Part shown: positions 1 to 6,390 of the stretch, piece after piece | Layout of the letters: every line of letters starts with the position of its first letter | How positions within the stretch are numbered: the first letter of the stretch is position 1 | Assembly (NCBI GenBank): GCA_945907335.1 | Contig: CAMDSU010000028.1 | Coordinates: 1-13,942 of the forward strand | DNA: 13,942 nucleotides | Direction of reading: 5' to 3' | Source: Bordetella parapertussis | GTDB taxonomy: Bacteria > Pseudomonadota > Gammaproteobacteria > Burkholderiales > Burkholderiaceae_C | Program-made: the position numbers and the translations under genes | Notes under the pieces: generated by a model | What the model saw: only the letters and a program-made list of their open reading frames with translations | The model's database searches: none | What the model was told of the DNA's origin: nothing

Positions 1-12
1 CTCACACTTGCG

Positions 13-35
13 AAAGGCCCTTAGGGGCCTTTTTT
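13..35 (+). terminator. Rho-independent terminator, reading rightward
   Basis: An 8-bp perfect stem (AAAGGCCC paired with GGGCCTTT, loop TTAG) runs straight into six T residues on the plus strand, the classic intrinsic-terminator form. On the minus strand the stem is followed by CGCAAG rather than a T-run, so it is best read as ending a rightward gene that lies left of the window. It abuts and slightly overlaps the lptC stop codon. It may also act weakly on the leftward operon, because the reverse complement still forms the same stem. Confidence 0.75.
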
Positions 36-679
36 CATGGCGATTGCATCGGAACGATTTTGACCTTGACGCGGCCCTTCAATTGCAACACTTGGCTGAC
101 ATTGTCCGCATGCAAACTGTCCGCAAAGAAACGGTCTTCTCCGCGAATGATGCTGACAGGCAAATGGGTGACCAAGGTGTCGGTGTCTGCATAAAAGTGT
201 AAGAAGTCGCTGTTGATTTGCTCGGTTTTTGAAACTGAGTTCTTGTCATCACGCTTGAGCATGGCGCTGCCCATCAGTTGCACCTGTGAGCCGTCTTCAT
301 TGGTCAATGCTTGTTTGGCGGTGGCCGTGGTTAAGCGCTTGTCCGAAAAAACCCAGACGTCGGGCGACTGCACCAAGGTGTTCAAGGTGTCTTGGAAATG
401 TTGTGCCTTCTCGCCCTTCATGGCCGACAAAATTTTGCCGTTGATGTCGTAACTTCTTAATGTAAAGCGAGTGAATTCATAGTCTGGGGTGTGTGAAAGT
501 GGTAGCTGCGCCTCTGGTGGCGGGCTGGTCGGCGCATTGCGCACCAACCATATCGATAACAACAGCAGCAAGCTCAACATGAACAATGGCATATAGGCTA
601 GGGCAATGTCCCACAGCTGATACATGCGCCTTCCCAAGTGGATGGTGCTGGCAGGCTGTGGACGCGGCAGGCTGTTCAT
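35..679 (-). CDS. lptC: LPS export protein LptC
   Basis: LptC is the bitopic inner-membrane component of the Lpt machine; it receives LPS from LptBFG and passes it to periplasmic LptA. The 214-residue product has one hydrophobic segment at about residues 27-46, preceded by Arg-rich sequence (N-in, C-out), and then a beta-rich periplasmic part. The stretch DYEFTRFTLRSYDINGK and the end region SLHADNVSQVLQLKGRVKVK are typical of the LptC/YrbK jellyroll. It is somewhat longer than the E. coli protein (191 residues). The chosen ATG overlaps the kdsC stop as ATGA; Met19 is a possible later start just before the membrane segment. It is the last gene of the leftward cluster, and a terminator-like hairpin follows at once. 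Overall sequence conservation in this family is low, so the kdsD-kdsC context supports the name as much as the sequence does. Confidence 0.9.
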   Translation of the reverse strand: MNSLPRPQPASTIHLGRRMYQLWDIALAYMPLFMLSLLLLLSIWLVRNAPTSPPPEAQLPLSHTPDYEFTRFTLRSYDINGKILSAMKGEKAQHFQDTLNTLVQSPDVWVFSDKRLTTATAKQALTNEDGSQVQLMGSAMLKRDDKNSVSKTEQINSDFLHFYADTDTLVTHLPVSIIRGEDRFFADSLHADNVSQVLQLKGRVKVKIVPMQSP

Positions 680-1221
680 GGCGCCACTGTTTTTAGCATT
701 CGCTCATAAACACCCAGAGCATGCAGCAACAAGTCACACGCTTCTCTGACTGCGCCTGCGCCAGCCGCTGCGGTGCACACATGGTTTACTCTGGACAAGA
801 CTTCCACATGCGCTTGCGGCGGAGCCATCGACAAGGCCGCTGGCAAGAGCATAGGCAAGTCGGGCCAGTCGTCACCCATGGCCGCTGTTTGTGACCAGCT
901 CAGCCCCATGTCTTGTAAACAAGTTTGCGCCACCTTCCATTTATCTTCGACGCCAAAGTAAGCCGTGTGCAAACCCAACTCGTTCAAGCGTTTTTTCAGT
1001 GCCAAGCTGTCGCGGCCCGTGATGATCACCGGTTGTACGCCTGCGGTTTGAAGCATTTTCAAACCATGGCCATCCAATGTGTGAAAGCGTTTGAATGTTT
1101 CTCCTTCACTGCTTATAAATAAGCCGCCGTCGGTCAATACCCCGTCCACATCCAAAAAAAACACTTTGACGTGTTGTGCGCGTATTAGCAGTGAGTCGTT
1201 GAATCGTTGATCGGTGTGCAT
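676..1221 (-). CDS. kdsC: 3-deoxy-D-manno-octulosonate 8-phosphate phosphatase KdsC
   Basis: This HAD-superfamily phosphatase hydrolyses KDO-8-phosphate to KDO and phosphate in the cytoplasm, the third step of KDO synthesis for the LPS inner core. HAD motif I is FLDVDGVLTDG (nucleophile Asp24, acid/base Asp26), motif II is ITGR around residues 67-70, and motif IV is MGDDWPD around 115-121. The C-terminal GAGAVREACDLLL matches the family tail that contributes to the tetramer active site. It has no cap domain, as expected for the C0 subclass. At 181 residues it is close to the family's usual length. I chose the ATG two bases after the kdsD stop; an in-frame ATG at 1272 would add 17 residues lying inside kdsD and is less likely. 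The gene ends in an ATGA overlap with lptC. Confidence 0.96.
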   Translation of the reverse strand: MHTDQRFNDSLLIRAQHVKVFFLDVDGVLTDGGLFISSEGETFKRFHTLDGHGLKMLQTAGVQPVIITGRDSLALKKRLNELGLHTAYFGVEDKWKVAQTCLQDMGLSWSQTAAMGDDWPDLPMLLPAALSMAPPQAHVEVLSRVNHVCTAAAGAGAVREACDLLLHALGVYERMLKTVAP

Positions 1222-1223
1222 GG

Positions 1224-2258
1224 TCAGATCACTTTGGCGCGCATCAAATCGTTGCTGTTCACAACACCACACAACTGTTGCTGTGCATTCACCACCAACA
1301 CACTGGTGATGCGTTTTTGTTCCATCAGGTCGGCGGCTTCTGCGGCCAGCGCGGTGTCTGCCAGCGTGGTTGGGTTGGGGTGCATCACATTTGCCGCACG
1401 CAGCTCGCGTAAATCAATCCCTTTTTCGACTAAGCGACGCAAATCACCATCTGTGAATATGCCCAACACGTGCCGATGTGCATCCACCACGGCGGTGGCC
1501 CCCAGGCCTTTTTGCGACATTTCGCGCATCAACTGCGTCAAGCCCGCATCTGCAGTCACCATGGGGATGTTGTCGCCGGTTCGCATCACATCATTCAAGT
1601 GGGTCAGCAGCCTTCTGCCCAAACTGCCTCCGGGATGCGAGCGGGCAAAATCATCGGGTTTGAATCCTCTGGCATCCAGCACCGCCACAGCAAGCGCATC
1701 TCCCAAGGCCAACTGCGCGGTAGTGCTGGCCGTGGGTGCCAAATTCATGGGGCAGGCTTCTTTTTCAACGCTACTGTCCAACACACAACTTGCATATTGG
1801 GCCAGGGTGGATTGCGAATTGCCGGTGATGGCCACAAGCATCACCCCTTGGCGTTTGATCAATGGCAGTATGGCCGACAACTCTTCGCTTTCGCCGCTGT
1901 TGGACAAGGCAATGACCAAATCGTCGCGCATGACCATGCCTAAATCGCCATGGCTGGCTTCGGCGGGATGGACAAAAAAAGCTGGGGTTCCGGTGGAGGC
2001 AAAGGTGGCCGCCATTTTGCGTCCAATATGACCGCTTTTGCCCATGCCCATGACCACGACGCGACCCTTTACCGAAAGAATTGCTTGCACTGCTTGTACA
2101 AACGTTTCGCCCAGATTTTCTCGCACGCCTTCGATCGCTTGCGCTTCAATGGTCAAGGTTTGCCTGGCCAGCGCAAGAATATGGGAGGTTTGTTCAGACT
2201 GTTTTGCCGTCATGGTTTGTCTATTATGCGTTGCGTCAGACGCGCTTTTGCTGTTCAT
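1224..2258 (-). CDS. kdsD: D-arabinose 5-phosphate isomerase KdsD
   Basis: KdsD interconverts D-ribulose 5-phosphate and D-arabinose 5-phosphate, the first step of KDO synthesis. An N-terminal SIS domain carries GMGKSGHIGRKMAATFASTG near residues 71-90, HPAEASHGDLGM, SNSGESEE near 119-126 and the catalytic-site SHPGGSLGRR. Two CBS domains follow, marked by GIFTDGDLRRL and by CGVVNSNDLMRA at the C terminus. The SIS core is very close to E. coli KdsD. The start is uncertain. The ATG at 2258 forms an ATGA overlap with the mnmE stop (344 residues); the ATG at 2213 gives 329 residues, nearer the E. coli length; 2270 is also open. No strong Shine-Dalgarno separates these, and coupling to mnmE favours 2258. 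KdsC follows after two bases. Confidence 0.95.
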   Translation of the reverse strand: MNSKSASDATHNRQTMTAKQSEQTSHILALARQTLTIEAQAIEGVRENLGETFVQAVQAILSVKGRVVVMGMGKSGHIGRKMAATFASTGTPAFFVHPAEASHGDLGMVMRDDLVIALSNSGESEELSAILPLIKRQGVMLVAITGNSQSTLAQYASCVLDSSVEKEACPMNLAPTASTTAQLALGDALAVAVLDARGFKPDDFARSHPGGSLGRRLLTHLNDVMRTGDNIPMVTADAGLTQLMREMSQKGLGATAVVDAHRHVLGIFTDGDLRRLVEKGIDLRELRAANVMHPNPTTLADTALAAEAADLMEQKRITSVLVVNAQQQLCGVVNSNDLMRAKVI

Positions 2259-3664
2259 TTGCCAATGCAAAATCGGCTGAATATTTCACCCAGCAAATCG
2301 TCAGGTGTGAATTTACCCGTGAGTGCCGACAGGGCTTGGTGAGCCAGACGGCATTCCTCGGCCAACACATCTAATGCGGGGGCTGTGTGGCTGAGCAATA
2401 CCAAGGCTTGGGCCAGGTGCTCCATGGTGAGTCCAAGCGCTTCTATATGGCGGGTACGGGCAGTGAACACGCCTTCATTCAGACCGGCTTGCCAACCTGC
2501 GAGTAACAGCAGTTGTTCGCGCAACGCCGACATGCCGGCTCCGGTTATTGCAGAAATACAAAGCCCGCTCTGCGGTGCATTTTCAACCGTGTCGATTTTG
2601 TTGTGTACGGTCAGCAACACCGTATGCGCTGTGCGCGTGCGTTCGATTTTTTCGTGCAAGCGCTTTTGTGCTTCGGTGTAGTGCACATCTTGACGGCGAC
2701 CCAAATCGTCGAGCAGCACCACCAGATCTGCTTGTTGTATCTGTGACCATGCGCGTGTCATGCCAATGCGTTCGACCTCGTCGGCGTCAGCCTCGTCTCG
2801 CAAACCTGCGGTGTCCAGCACATGGATGGGCACACCTTCTATATGTATGGTTTGCGTCAATACATCGCGCGTGGTTCCAGCAACTGGCGTCACAATGGCC
2901 ACGTCTTCGCCTGCCAATGCATTGAGCAGCGAGCTTTTTCCTGCGTTGGGCTGTCCTGCAATCACCAGTTTGAAACCATCGCGCAACAAGCGCCCTTGCT
3001 GTGCCTGCGCCAGCAAATCGGACAGCTTGTCTTGCAAGTTCTGCAGCTGTTGCTGAACTTGCATTTGCTCAATGAAGTCCAAATCTTCTTCTGGAAAATC
3101 CAAACATGCTTCGATTTGCATACGAGCATGGACCAAGGCCTGCGCGATGTCGTCTACGCGTCTGGAGAACTCTCCCTCAAGCGAGCGGCCCGCACTGCGA
3201 ACCGCAGCCTGGGTGTGTGCATCGATCAAATCAGCCACGGCTTCAGCTTGGGCCAGATCGAGTTTGTGGTTTAAAAACGCACGCTCGGTGAATTCACCCG
3301 GCCGAGCCATGCGCAAATTTGGCAGCAGTCCATGATGGGTGGCATCTGTTTGTTTGGCCAGCCACAAGCAATGCGACACCAGCATGCTCAACACAACGGC
3401 GCCGCCGTGGCCTTGCAGCTCCAACACGTCTTCCCCGGTATAACTGTGAGGCGAGGGGAAAAAAACCGCGAGCACTTGGTCGATGGTGTCGCCTTGCGCA
3501 TCCCGAATGCTGACCAAGTGAGACTGGCGCGGTTGCATGTCGTGCTTGACCAGCTGTTGGATCAACGGCCAAAGTTGTTTGCCGCTTAATCGAACCACGC
3601 CCACCGCGCCGCGGCCAGGCGGGGTGGCAATCGCAATGATGGGGTCGTCGCGTTCAGACAGCAT
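2255..3664 (-). CDS. mnmE: tRNA uridine-5-carboxymethylaminomethyl modification GTPase MnmE
   Basis: MnmE (TrmE/ThdF) is a potassium-activated GTPase that works with MnmG to place (carboxymethyl)aminomethyl groups on wobble U34 of certain tRNAs. The 469-residue protein has the N-terminal tetrahydrofolate-binding domain, starting with DPIIAIATPPGRGAVGVVRLSG and containing RPGEFTERAFLNHKLDLAQAE, and then helical segments around an inserted G domain. G motifs are GQPNAGKSS (237-245), GTTRD (263-267), DTAGLRD (284-290) and NKID (355-358). It ends in the invariant CIGK motif with the essential cysteine at 466. Length and start (DPIIAIATPPG close to the N terminus) are normal. It begins 30 nt after the yidC stop and overlaps kdsD. 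Its partner mnmG lies on the other side of the origin at the right end of the window. Confidence 0.98.
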   Translation of the reverse strand: MLSERDDPIIAIATPPGRGAVGVVRLSGKQLWPLIQQLVKHDMQPRQSHLVSIRDAQGDTIDQVLAVFFPSPHSYTGEDVLELQGHGGAVVLSMLVSHCLWLAKQTDATHHGLLPNLRMARPGEFTERAFLNHKLDLAQAEAVADLIDAHTQAAVRSAGRSLEGEFSRRVDDIAQALVHARMQIEACLDFPEEDLDFIEQMQVQQQLQNLQDKLSDLLAQAQQGRLLRDGFKLVIAGQPNAGKSSLLNALAGEDVAIVTPVAGTTRDVLTQTIHIEGVPIHVLDTAGLRDEADADEVERIGMTRAWSQIQQADLVVLLDDLGRRQDVHYTEAQKRLHEKIERTRTAHTVLLTVHNKIDTVENAPQSGLCISAITGAGMSALREQLLLLAGWQAGLNEGVFTARTRHIEALGLTMEHLAQALVLLSHTAPALDVLAEECRLAHQALSALTGKFTPDDLLGEIFSRFCIGK

Positions 3665-3673
3665 GACGAAACA

Positions 3674-3694
3674 CCCGAGGCATGCCGTGTCGGG
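3674..3694 (-). promoter_or_regulatory. Inverted repeat in the yidC-mnmE spacer
   Basis: Read leftward, the 30-nt spacer holds arms CCCGA and TCGGG enclosing the palindrome GGCATGCC with a 3-nt bulge. No T-run follows, so it is not an intrinsic terminator. It lies 9 nt before the mnmE start, where no good Shine-Dalgarno is visible, so it could influence mnmE translation or mRNA processing. The role is unproven. Confidence 0.3.
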
Positions 3695-5353
3695 TCAGTG
3701 TGTGATGCCAAGTTGTTTGTTGATCATCCACTGCTGGGCGATCGACAAAATATTGTTGGATAACCAGTACAACACCAAGCCCGCAGGGAAAAAGAAAAAC
3801 ATCACACTGAAAGCCAGTGGCATGAACCACATCAACTTGGCTTGCATGGGGTCGGGTGGTGTCGGATTCAGCCACGTCTGAACCAATGAGGTAGCCGTCA
3901 TCAACAAAGGCAGAATGAACCAAGGATCCGGTGCAGCCAGGTCATGCACCCAACCCACCCATGGCGCATTGCGCATTTCTACCGACGACAACAACACCCA
4001 ATACAAAGCAATGAAAAATGGCATTTGCACAAGAATCGGCAAACAGCCCCCCAGAGGGTTGACCTTTTCTTCACGGTAAATCCGCATCATCTCCGTTTGC
4101 ATTTGTTGCGGGTTGTCTTTCAACCGTTCGCGCATTTCCATGATTTTTGGATTGATGGCTTTCATCTTTCCCATGCTTTTGTATGCCTGAGAGTTGAGCC
4201 AGTAAAAAGCAATTTTCAACACCACGACCAAGGCCACAATGGCCCAGCCCCAGTTACCAATCACGCGGTTCAATTCATACAGCAACCAATACAAGGGCTT
4301 AGACAAAATGGTTAGAAAACCATAGTCCTTGAGCAATTCAAGGCCGGGGTAAATGGCTTCCAGCGTCTTTTCTTCTTGTGGTCCCACAAACAATCGTGCA
4401 GTTTGTGACATGCGCGAGCCGGGCGCCAGCACTGGCAAAGGGGCAACCATGCCCACCGAATACAAATTGGTATCTATCTTGCGAGCGAATAACTCGCGTT
4501 GTTGAGTGTCATCCAGCAACCACGCAGAAGCAAAGTAATGCTGCACCATGGCGACATAGCCTTGTTGGCTTTGTTTTTCAAAGTCAGCTTTGTTTTTTTC
4601 GATGTCGCTGAATTCAATTTTTTGGTATTTTTTGGCGGTAGTGAATACAGCCGGTCCAGTGAATGTGGAATAAAACGCGGATTCGCCTTCGGGTTTGTTG
4701 CCATCTCGGACCAATTGCACATACAACTGCGGCGAGATGCTGGCCCCAGACATATTCACAATGTCATGCTTGACTTCAATCGCATAGCTACTGCGCGTGA
4801 GCACATAGGTTTTGACAAGCTTGACTTCACCGACAGGTTCAGATTCAAAGGTGATTTGTAATTCCTTGTCGCCCTCTTTGAGTACGGTGCCGCCGCTGAA
4901 CTGCATAGGTGTTTTATGGGTTGGCCATGCTGGGCCGGTTGTCGCACCGATCAACCCTGATTGCGCTAAATACACGCGCTCTTTGCTGTCGTCCATCAGC
5001 AGCATATTGCTGCCTTCGCGATGCACGTCTTTGTGCTTTAAGAGTTCGGCCCTGACCAAGCTGCCTCCCTCTGTGCTGAACTGCAACTTGAGCACATCGG
5101 TTTCTACATCGATGCGTTTGGCGCTTGTGTCTGTGGCGGTTTGTGTGCCGCCAACTTGTGGCAAATTCGTGACCGCGTTAGCTGCAGGCGCCGGGGTTGC
5201 AGCAACGGGTGCAGTGTTCGTTGCGGATGTTGTTTGCGCTGGTTGCGGGAAAAAGGTAGGAACTTTGCCTTGGCTGATTTGCCATTGGTCCCACAGCATG
5301 ACCAAAGAAAAACCAAAAACAACCCAGAGAATAGTGCGGCGAATGTCGTTCAT
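3695..5353 (-). CDS. yidC: Membrane protein insertase YidC
   Basis: YidC (Oxa1 family) inserts and folds inner-membrane proteins alone or with SecYEG. The 552-residue protein has an N-terminal membrane anchor (about 7-22), an Ala/Pro/Thr-rich linker (about 38-75), the large periplasmic P1 beta domain (about 80-335) and the conserved five-helix core (about 345-545). Core signatures include MKAINPKIMEMRERLKDNPQ, EEKVNPLGGCLPILVQMPFF and FFPAGLVLYWLSNNILSIAQQ. At the hydrophilic-groove position of E. coli Arg366 this protein has Lys380 (VVVLKIAFYWL), which keeps the positive charge. The tail after the last helix is short. The start codon overlaps the yidD stop as ATGA, with no strong independent ribosome-binding site, which suggests coupled translation. 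Confidence 0.98.
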   Translation of the reverse strand: MNDIRRTILWVVFGFSLVMLWDQWQISQGKVPTFFPQPAQTTSATNTAPVAATPAPAANAVTNLPQVGGTQTATDTSAKRIDVETDVLKLQFSTEGGSLVRAELLKHKDVHREGSNMLLMDDSKERVYLAQSGLIGATTGPAWPTHKTPMQFSGGTVLKEGDKELQITFESEPVGEVKLVKTYVLTRSSYAIEVKHDIVNMSGASISPQLYVQLVRDGNKPEGESAFYSTFTGPAVFTTAKKYQKIEFSDIEKNKADFEKQSQQGYVAMVQHYFASAWLLDDTQQRELFARKIDTNLYSVGMVAPLPVLAPGSRMSQTARLFVGPQEEKTLEAIYPGLELLKDYGFLTILSKPLYWLLYELNRVIGNWGWAIVALVVVLKIAFYWLNSQAYKSMGKMKAINPKIMEMRERLKDNPQQMQTEMMRIYREEKVNPLGGCLPILVQMPFFIALYWVLLSSVEMRNAPWVGWVHDLAAPDPWFILPLLMTATSLVQTWLNPTPPDPMQAKLMWFMPLAFSVMFFFFPAGLVLYWLSNNILSIAQQWMINKQLGITH

Positions 5354-5640
5354 GGTGTTTGAGACTCAGAAGAAGAAGAGGAAGAAGTACGCTGGCGGGG
5401 CAACACAGCCGGGGTCAACAACACAGGCTCAAGCGGCACAGGGTCGTGGCCACCTTGGCACCACGGGTGACAACGTGCGATTCGCTTAAGCGTCAAGTAA
5501 CTGCCTGCGGCGGCACCATGCATGGCCAAGGCTTGCAATCCATAGGCAGAGCATGTGGGCGTAAAGCGGCATGAAGTGCCCAACCAAGGACTCAACAGCA
5601 AGCGATAGGCTTTGATCAGCCCGATCAAAAAACGTCTCAT
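5350..5640 (-). CDS. yidD: Membrane protein insertion efficiency factor YidD
   Basis: This small inner-membrane-associated protein (DUF37/haemolytic family) aids YidC-dependent insertion. The first 70 residues are canonical: an amphipathic N terminus (MRRFLIGLIKAYRLLLSPWLG), the CRFTPTCSAYGLQAL motif with two conserved cysteines, and RIARCHPWCQGGHDPVP. At 96 residues it is slightly longer than E. coli YidD (85 residues) because of a non-conserved C-terminal tail with a run of six serines, encoded by a 20-nt pyrimidine tract (purines on the plus strand, 5368-5387). It has ATGA overlaps at both ends, with rnpA upstream and yidC downstream, so it sits inside a tightly coupled rnpA-yidD-yidC unit, its usual position in Proteobacteria. 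Confidence 0.96.
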   Translation of the reverse strand: MRRFLIGLIKAYRLLLSPWLGTSCRFTPTCSAYGLQALAMHGAAAGSYLTLKRIARCHPWCQGGHDPVPLEPVLLTPAVLPRQRTSSSSSSESQTP

Positions 5641-5993
5641 GTTGTGTTTTGTGCCTTGTCAAACAATAGCTGCAGCTCTGTTCGCACCGCAGACTTCAAC
5701 GCCACTGAAGAGGCGCTGGTAAATACGGATATATCAAAGGTTTTTCGCAGTCTGATCACGCGGTCACTGGCCGGTTGCGGCCATTGGCAGAAGGCGGCCA
5801 GTGCATAGATTTGACGTCTGATGGCGTTGCGCGTCACTGCACGCTTGGCCCACCTTTTGGGAACCACTGCACCGATGCGGTTGTGTTCGCTTGGTGTTTT
5901 GATATGTAACGCAAAGTGCGGGGTACTGGCATGAACGCCGGCATCCATGACCGCGTCAAAATCTGTTTTCTGGGTAATACGAATCACACCCAT
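5637..5993 (-). CDS. rnpA: Ribonuclease P protein component
   Basis: RnpA is the basic protein subunit that binds the RNase P RNA (rnpB, not in this window) and helps it recognise the 5' leader of pre-tRNA. The 118-residue product starts with the ITQKTDFDAVMDAG segment typical of the family and contains the signature VVPKRWAKRAVTRNAIRRQI, the RNR-like helix that contacts RNA. The closing segment RTELQLLFDKA is also typical. Its position between rpmH (35-nt spacer) and yidD (ATGA overlap) is the canonical arrangement. The sequence is divergent outside the signature, as is normal for this family, but motif plus context make the call secure. Confidence 0.95.
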   Translation of the reverse strand: MGVIRITQKTDFDAVMDAGVHASTPHFALHIKTPSEHNRIGAVVPKRWAKRAVTRNAIRRQIYALAAFCQWPQPASDRVIRLRKTFDISVFTSASSVALKSAVRTELQLLFDKAQNTT

Positions 5994-6028
5994 AGAAACA
6001 GCATGTTTGGTCTGCGGAGCAAAACCGC

Positions 6029-6163
6029 TCAGACGGCCAACCGTTTGCGGCCTTTGGCGCGTCTTGCGTTGATGATGGCACGCCCGCCGCGTGTTTTCAT
6101 TCGTACCAAAAAGCCGTGGGTACGTGCGCGGCGCGTTTTTGAAGGTTGGTATGTGCGTTTCAT
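6029..6163 (-). CDS. rpmH: 50S ribosomal protein L34
   Basis: The 44-codon reading frame begins [20 protein letters not shown] and ends [13 protein letters not shown], a textbook bacterial L34 of usual length, basic throughout. L34 binds 23S rRNA in the large subunit. A purine-rich Shine-Dalgarno (GAGAGA, about 6 nt before the ATG) is present. It is the first gene of the leftward cluster and is transcribed divergently from dnaA. A sigma70-like promoter lies about 80 nt upstream, and its leader carries a tandem 14-nt repeat just before the start codon. Confidence 0.98.
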   Translation of the reverse strand: MKRTYQPSKTRRARTHGFLVRMKTRGGRAIINARRAKGRKRLAV

Positions 6164-6171
6164 GGTCTGTC

Positions 6172-6199
6172 TCTCAAGTTCAAAGTCTCAGGGTCAAAG
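6172..6199 (-). repeat. Tandem 14-nt imperfect repeat in the rpmH leader
   Basis: Read leftward, CTTTGACCCTGAGA is followed directly by CTTTGAACTTGAGA, with 12 of 14 positions identical. The second copy contains the start of the rpmH Shine-Dalgarno (TGAGAGA), so the first copy is a decayed duplicate of the same ribosome-binding segment. The repeat is seen directly; any function in L34 autoregulation is speculation. Confidence 0.6.
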
Positions 6200-6242
6200 G
6201 TAAACCGTGCATTATCTCTGTTTTTCAGCCGTCCCCAGCGAA

Positions 6243-6271
6243 AATATGCTTTAGTTGTGAGGCTTTGACAA
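6243..6271 (-). promoter_or_regulatory. Candidate sigma70 promoter for the rpmH operon
   Basis: Read leftward, TTGTCA (5 of 6 to the -35 consensus) is separated by 17 nt from CATATT (4 of 6 to the -10 consensus). Transcription would start near 6236 and give a leader of about 73 nt before the rpmH ATG. No competing promoter of this quality is visible in the spacer on this strand. Confidence 0.55.
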
Positions 6272-6307
6272 AGAAATCGCTTGTCTTGATTGAAAAAACC
6301 ATGTTTC

Positions 6308-6365
6308 TGTGGATAAATTTTTGATAAAGTACGTCGCATGCGTTTATTCTCCCTTTCTATCCACA
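6308..6365. promoter_or_regulatory. Two DnaA boxes upstream of dnaA
   Basis: A perfect box (TGTGGATAA, 6308-6316, the complement of TTATCCACA) and an inverted one-mismatch box (CTATCCACA, 6357-6365) are separated by 40 nt. They bracket the candidate dnaA promoter and lie in A+T-rich sequence. Known roles for such boxes upstream of dnaA are autorepression and, in bipartite origins, DnaA loading. Which applies here cannot be read from the sequence. Confidence 0.75.
6321..6350 (+). promoter_or_regulatory. Candidate dnaA promoter
   Basis: TTGATA (6321-6326, 5 of 6 to the -35 consensus) lies 18 nt from TATTCT (6345-6350, 4 of 6 to the -10 consensus). Transcription would begin near 6357, at the downstream DnaA box, so bound DnaA would block initiation. 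An alternative -35 (TTGACA, 6265-6270) has no good -10 at proper distance. Confidence 0.4.
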
Positions 6366-6390
6366 GTTTGCCCTGCTTGAGTTTGTGCGC

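Noticed and set aside
676..1272. Longer kdsC with a start at 1272
   Set aside because: The added 17 residues are unlike the family and lie inside kdsD; the ATG at 1221 fits the junction and usual length better.
1207..2031. 274-codon open frame on the plus strand
   Set aside because: It lies antisense to kdsD, a gene with full SIS and CBS motifs; the translation is Ser/Ala/Pro-rich with no family resemblance.
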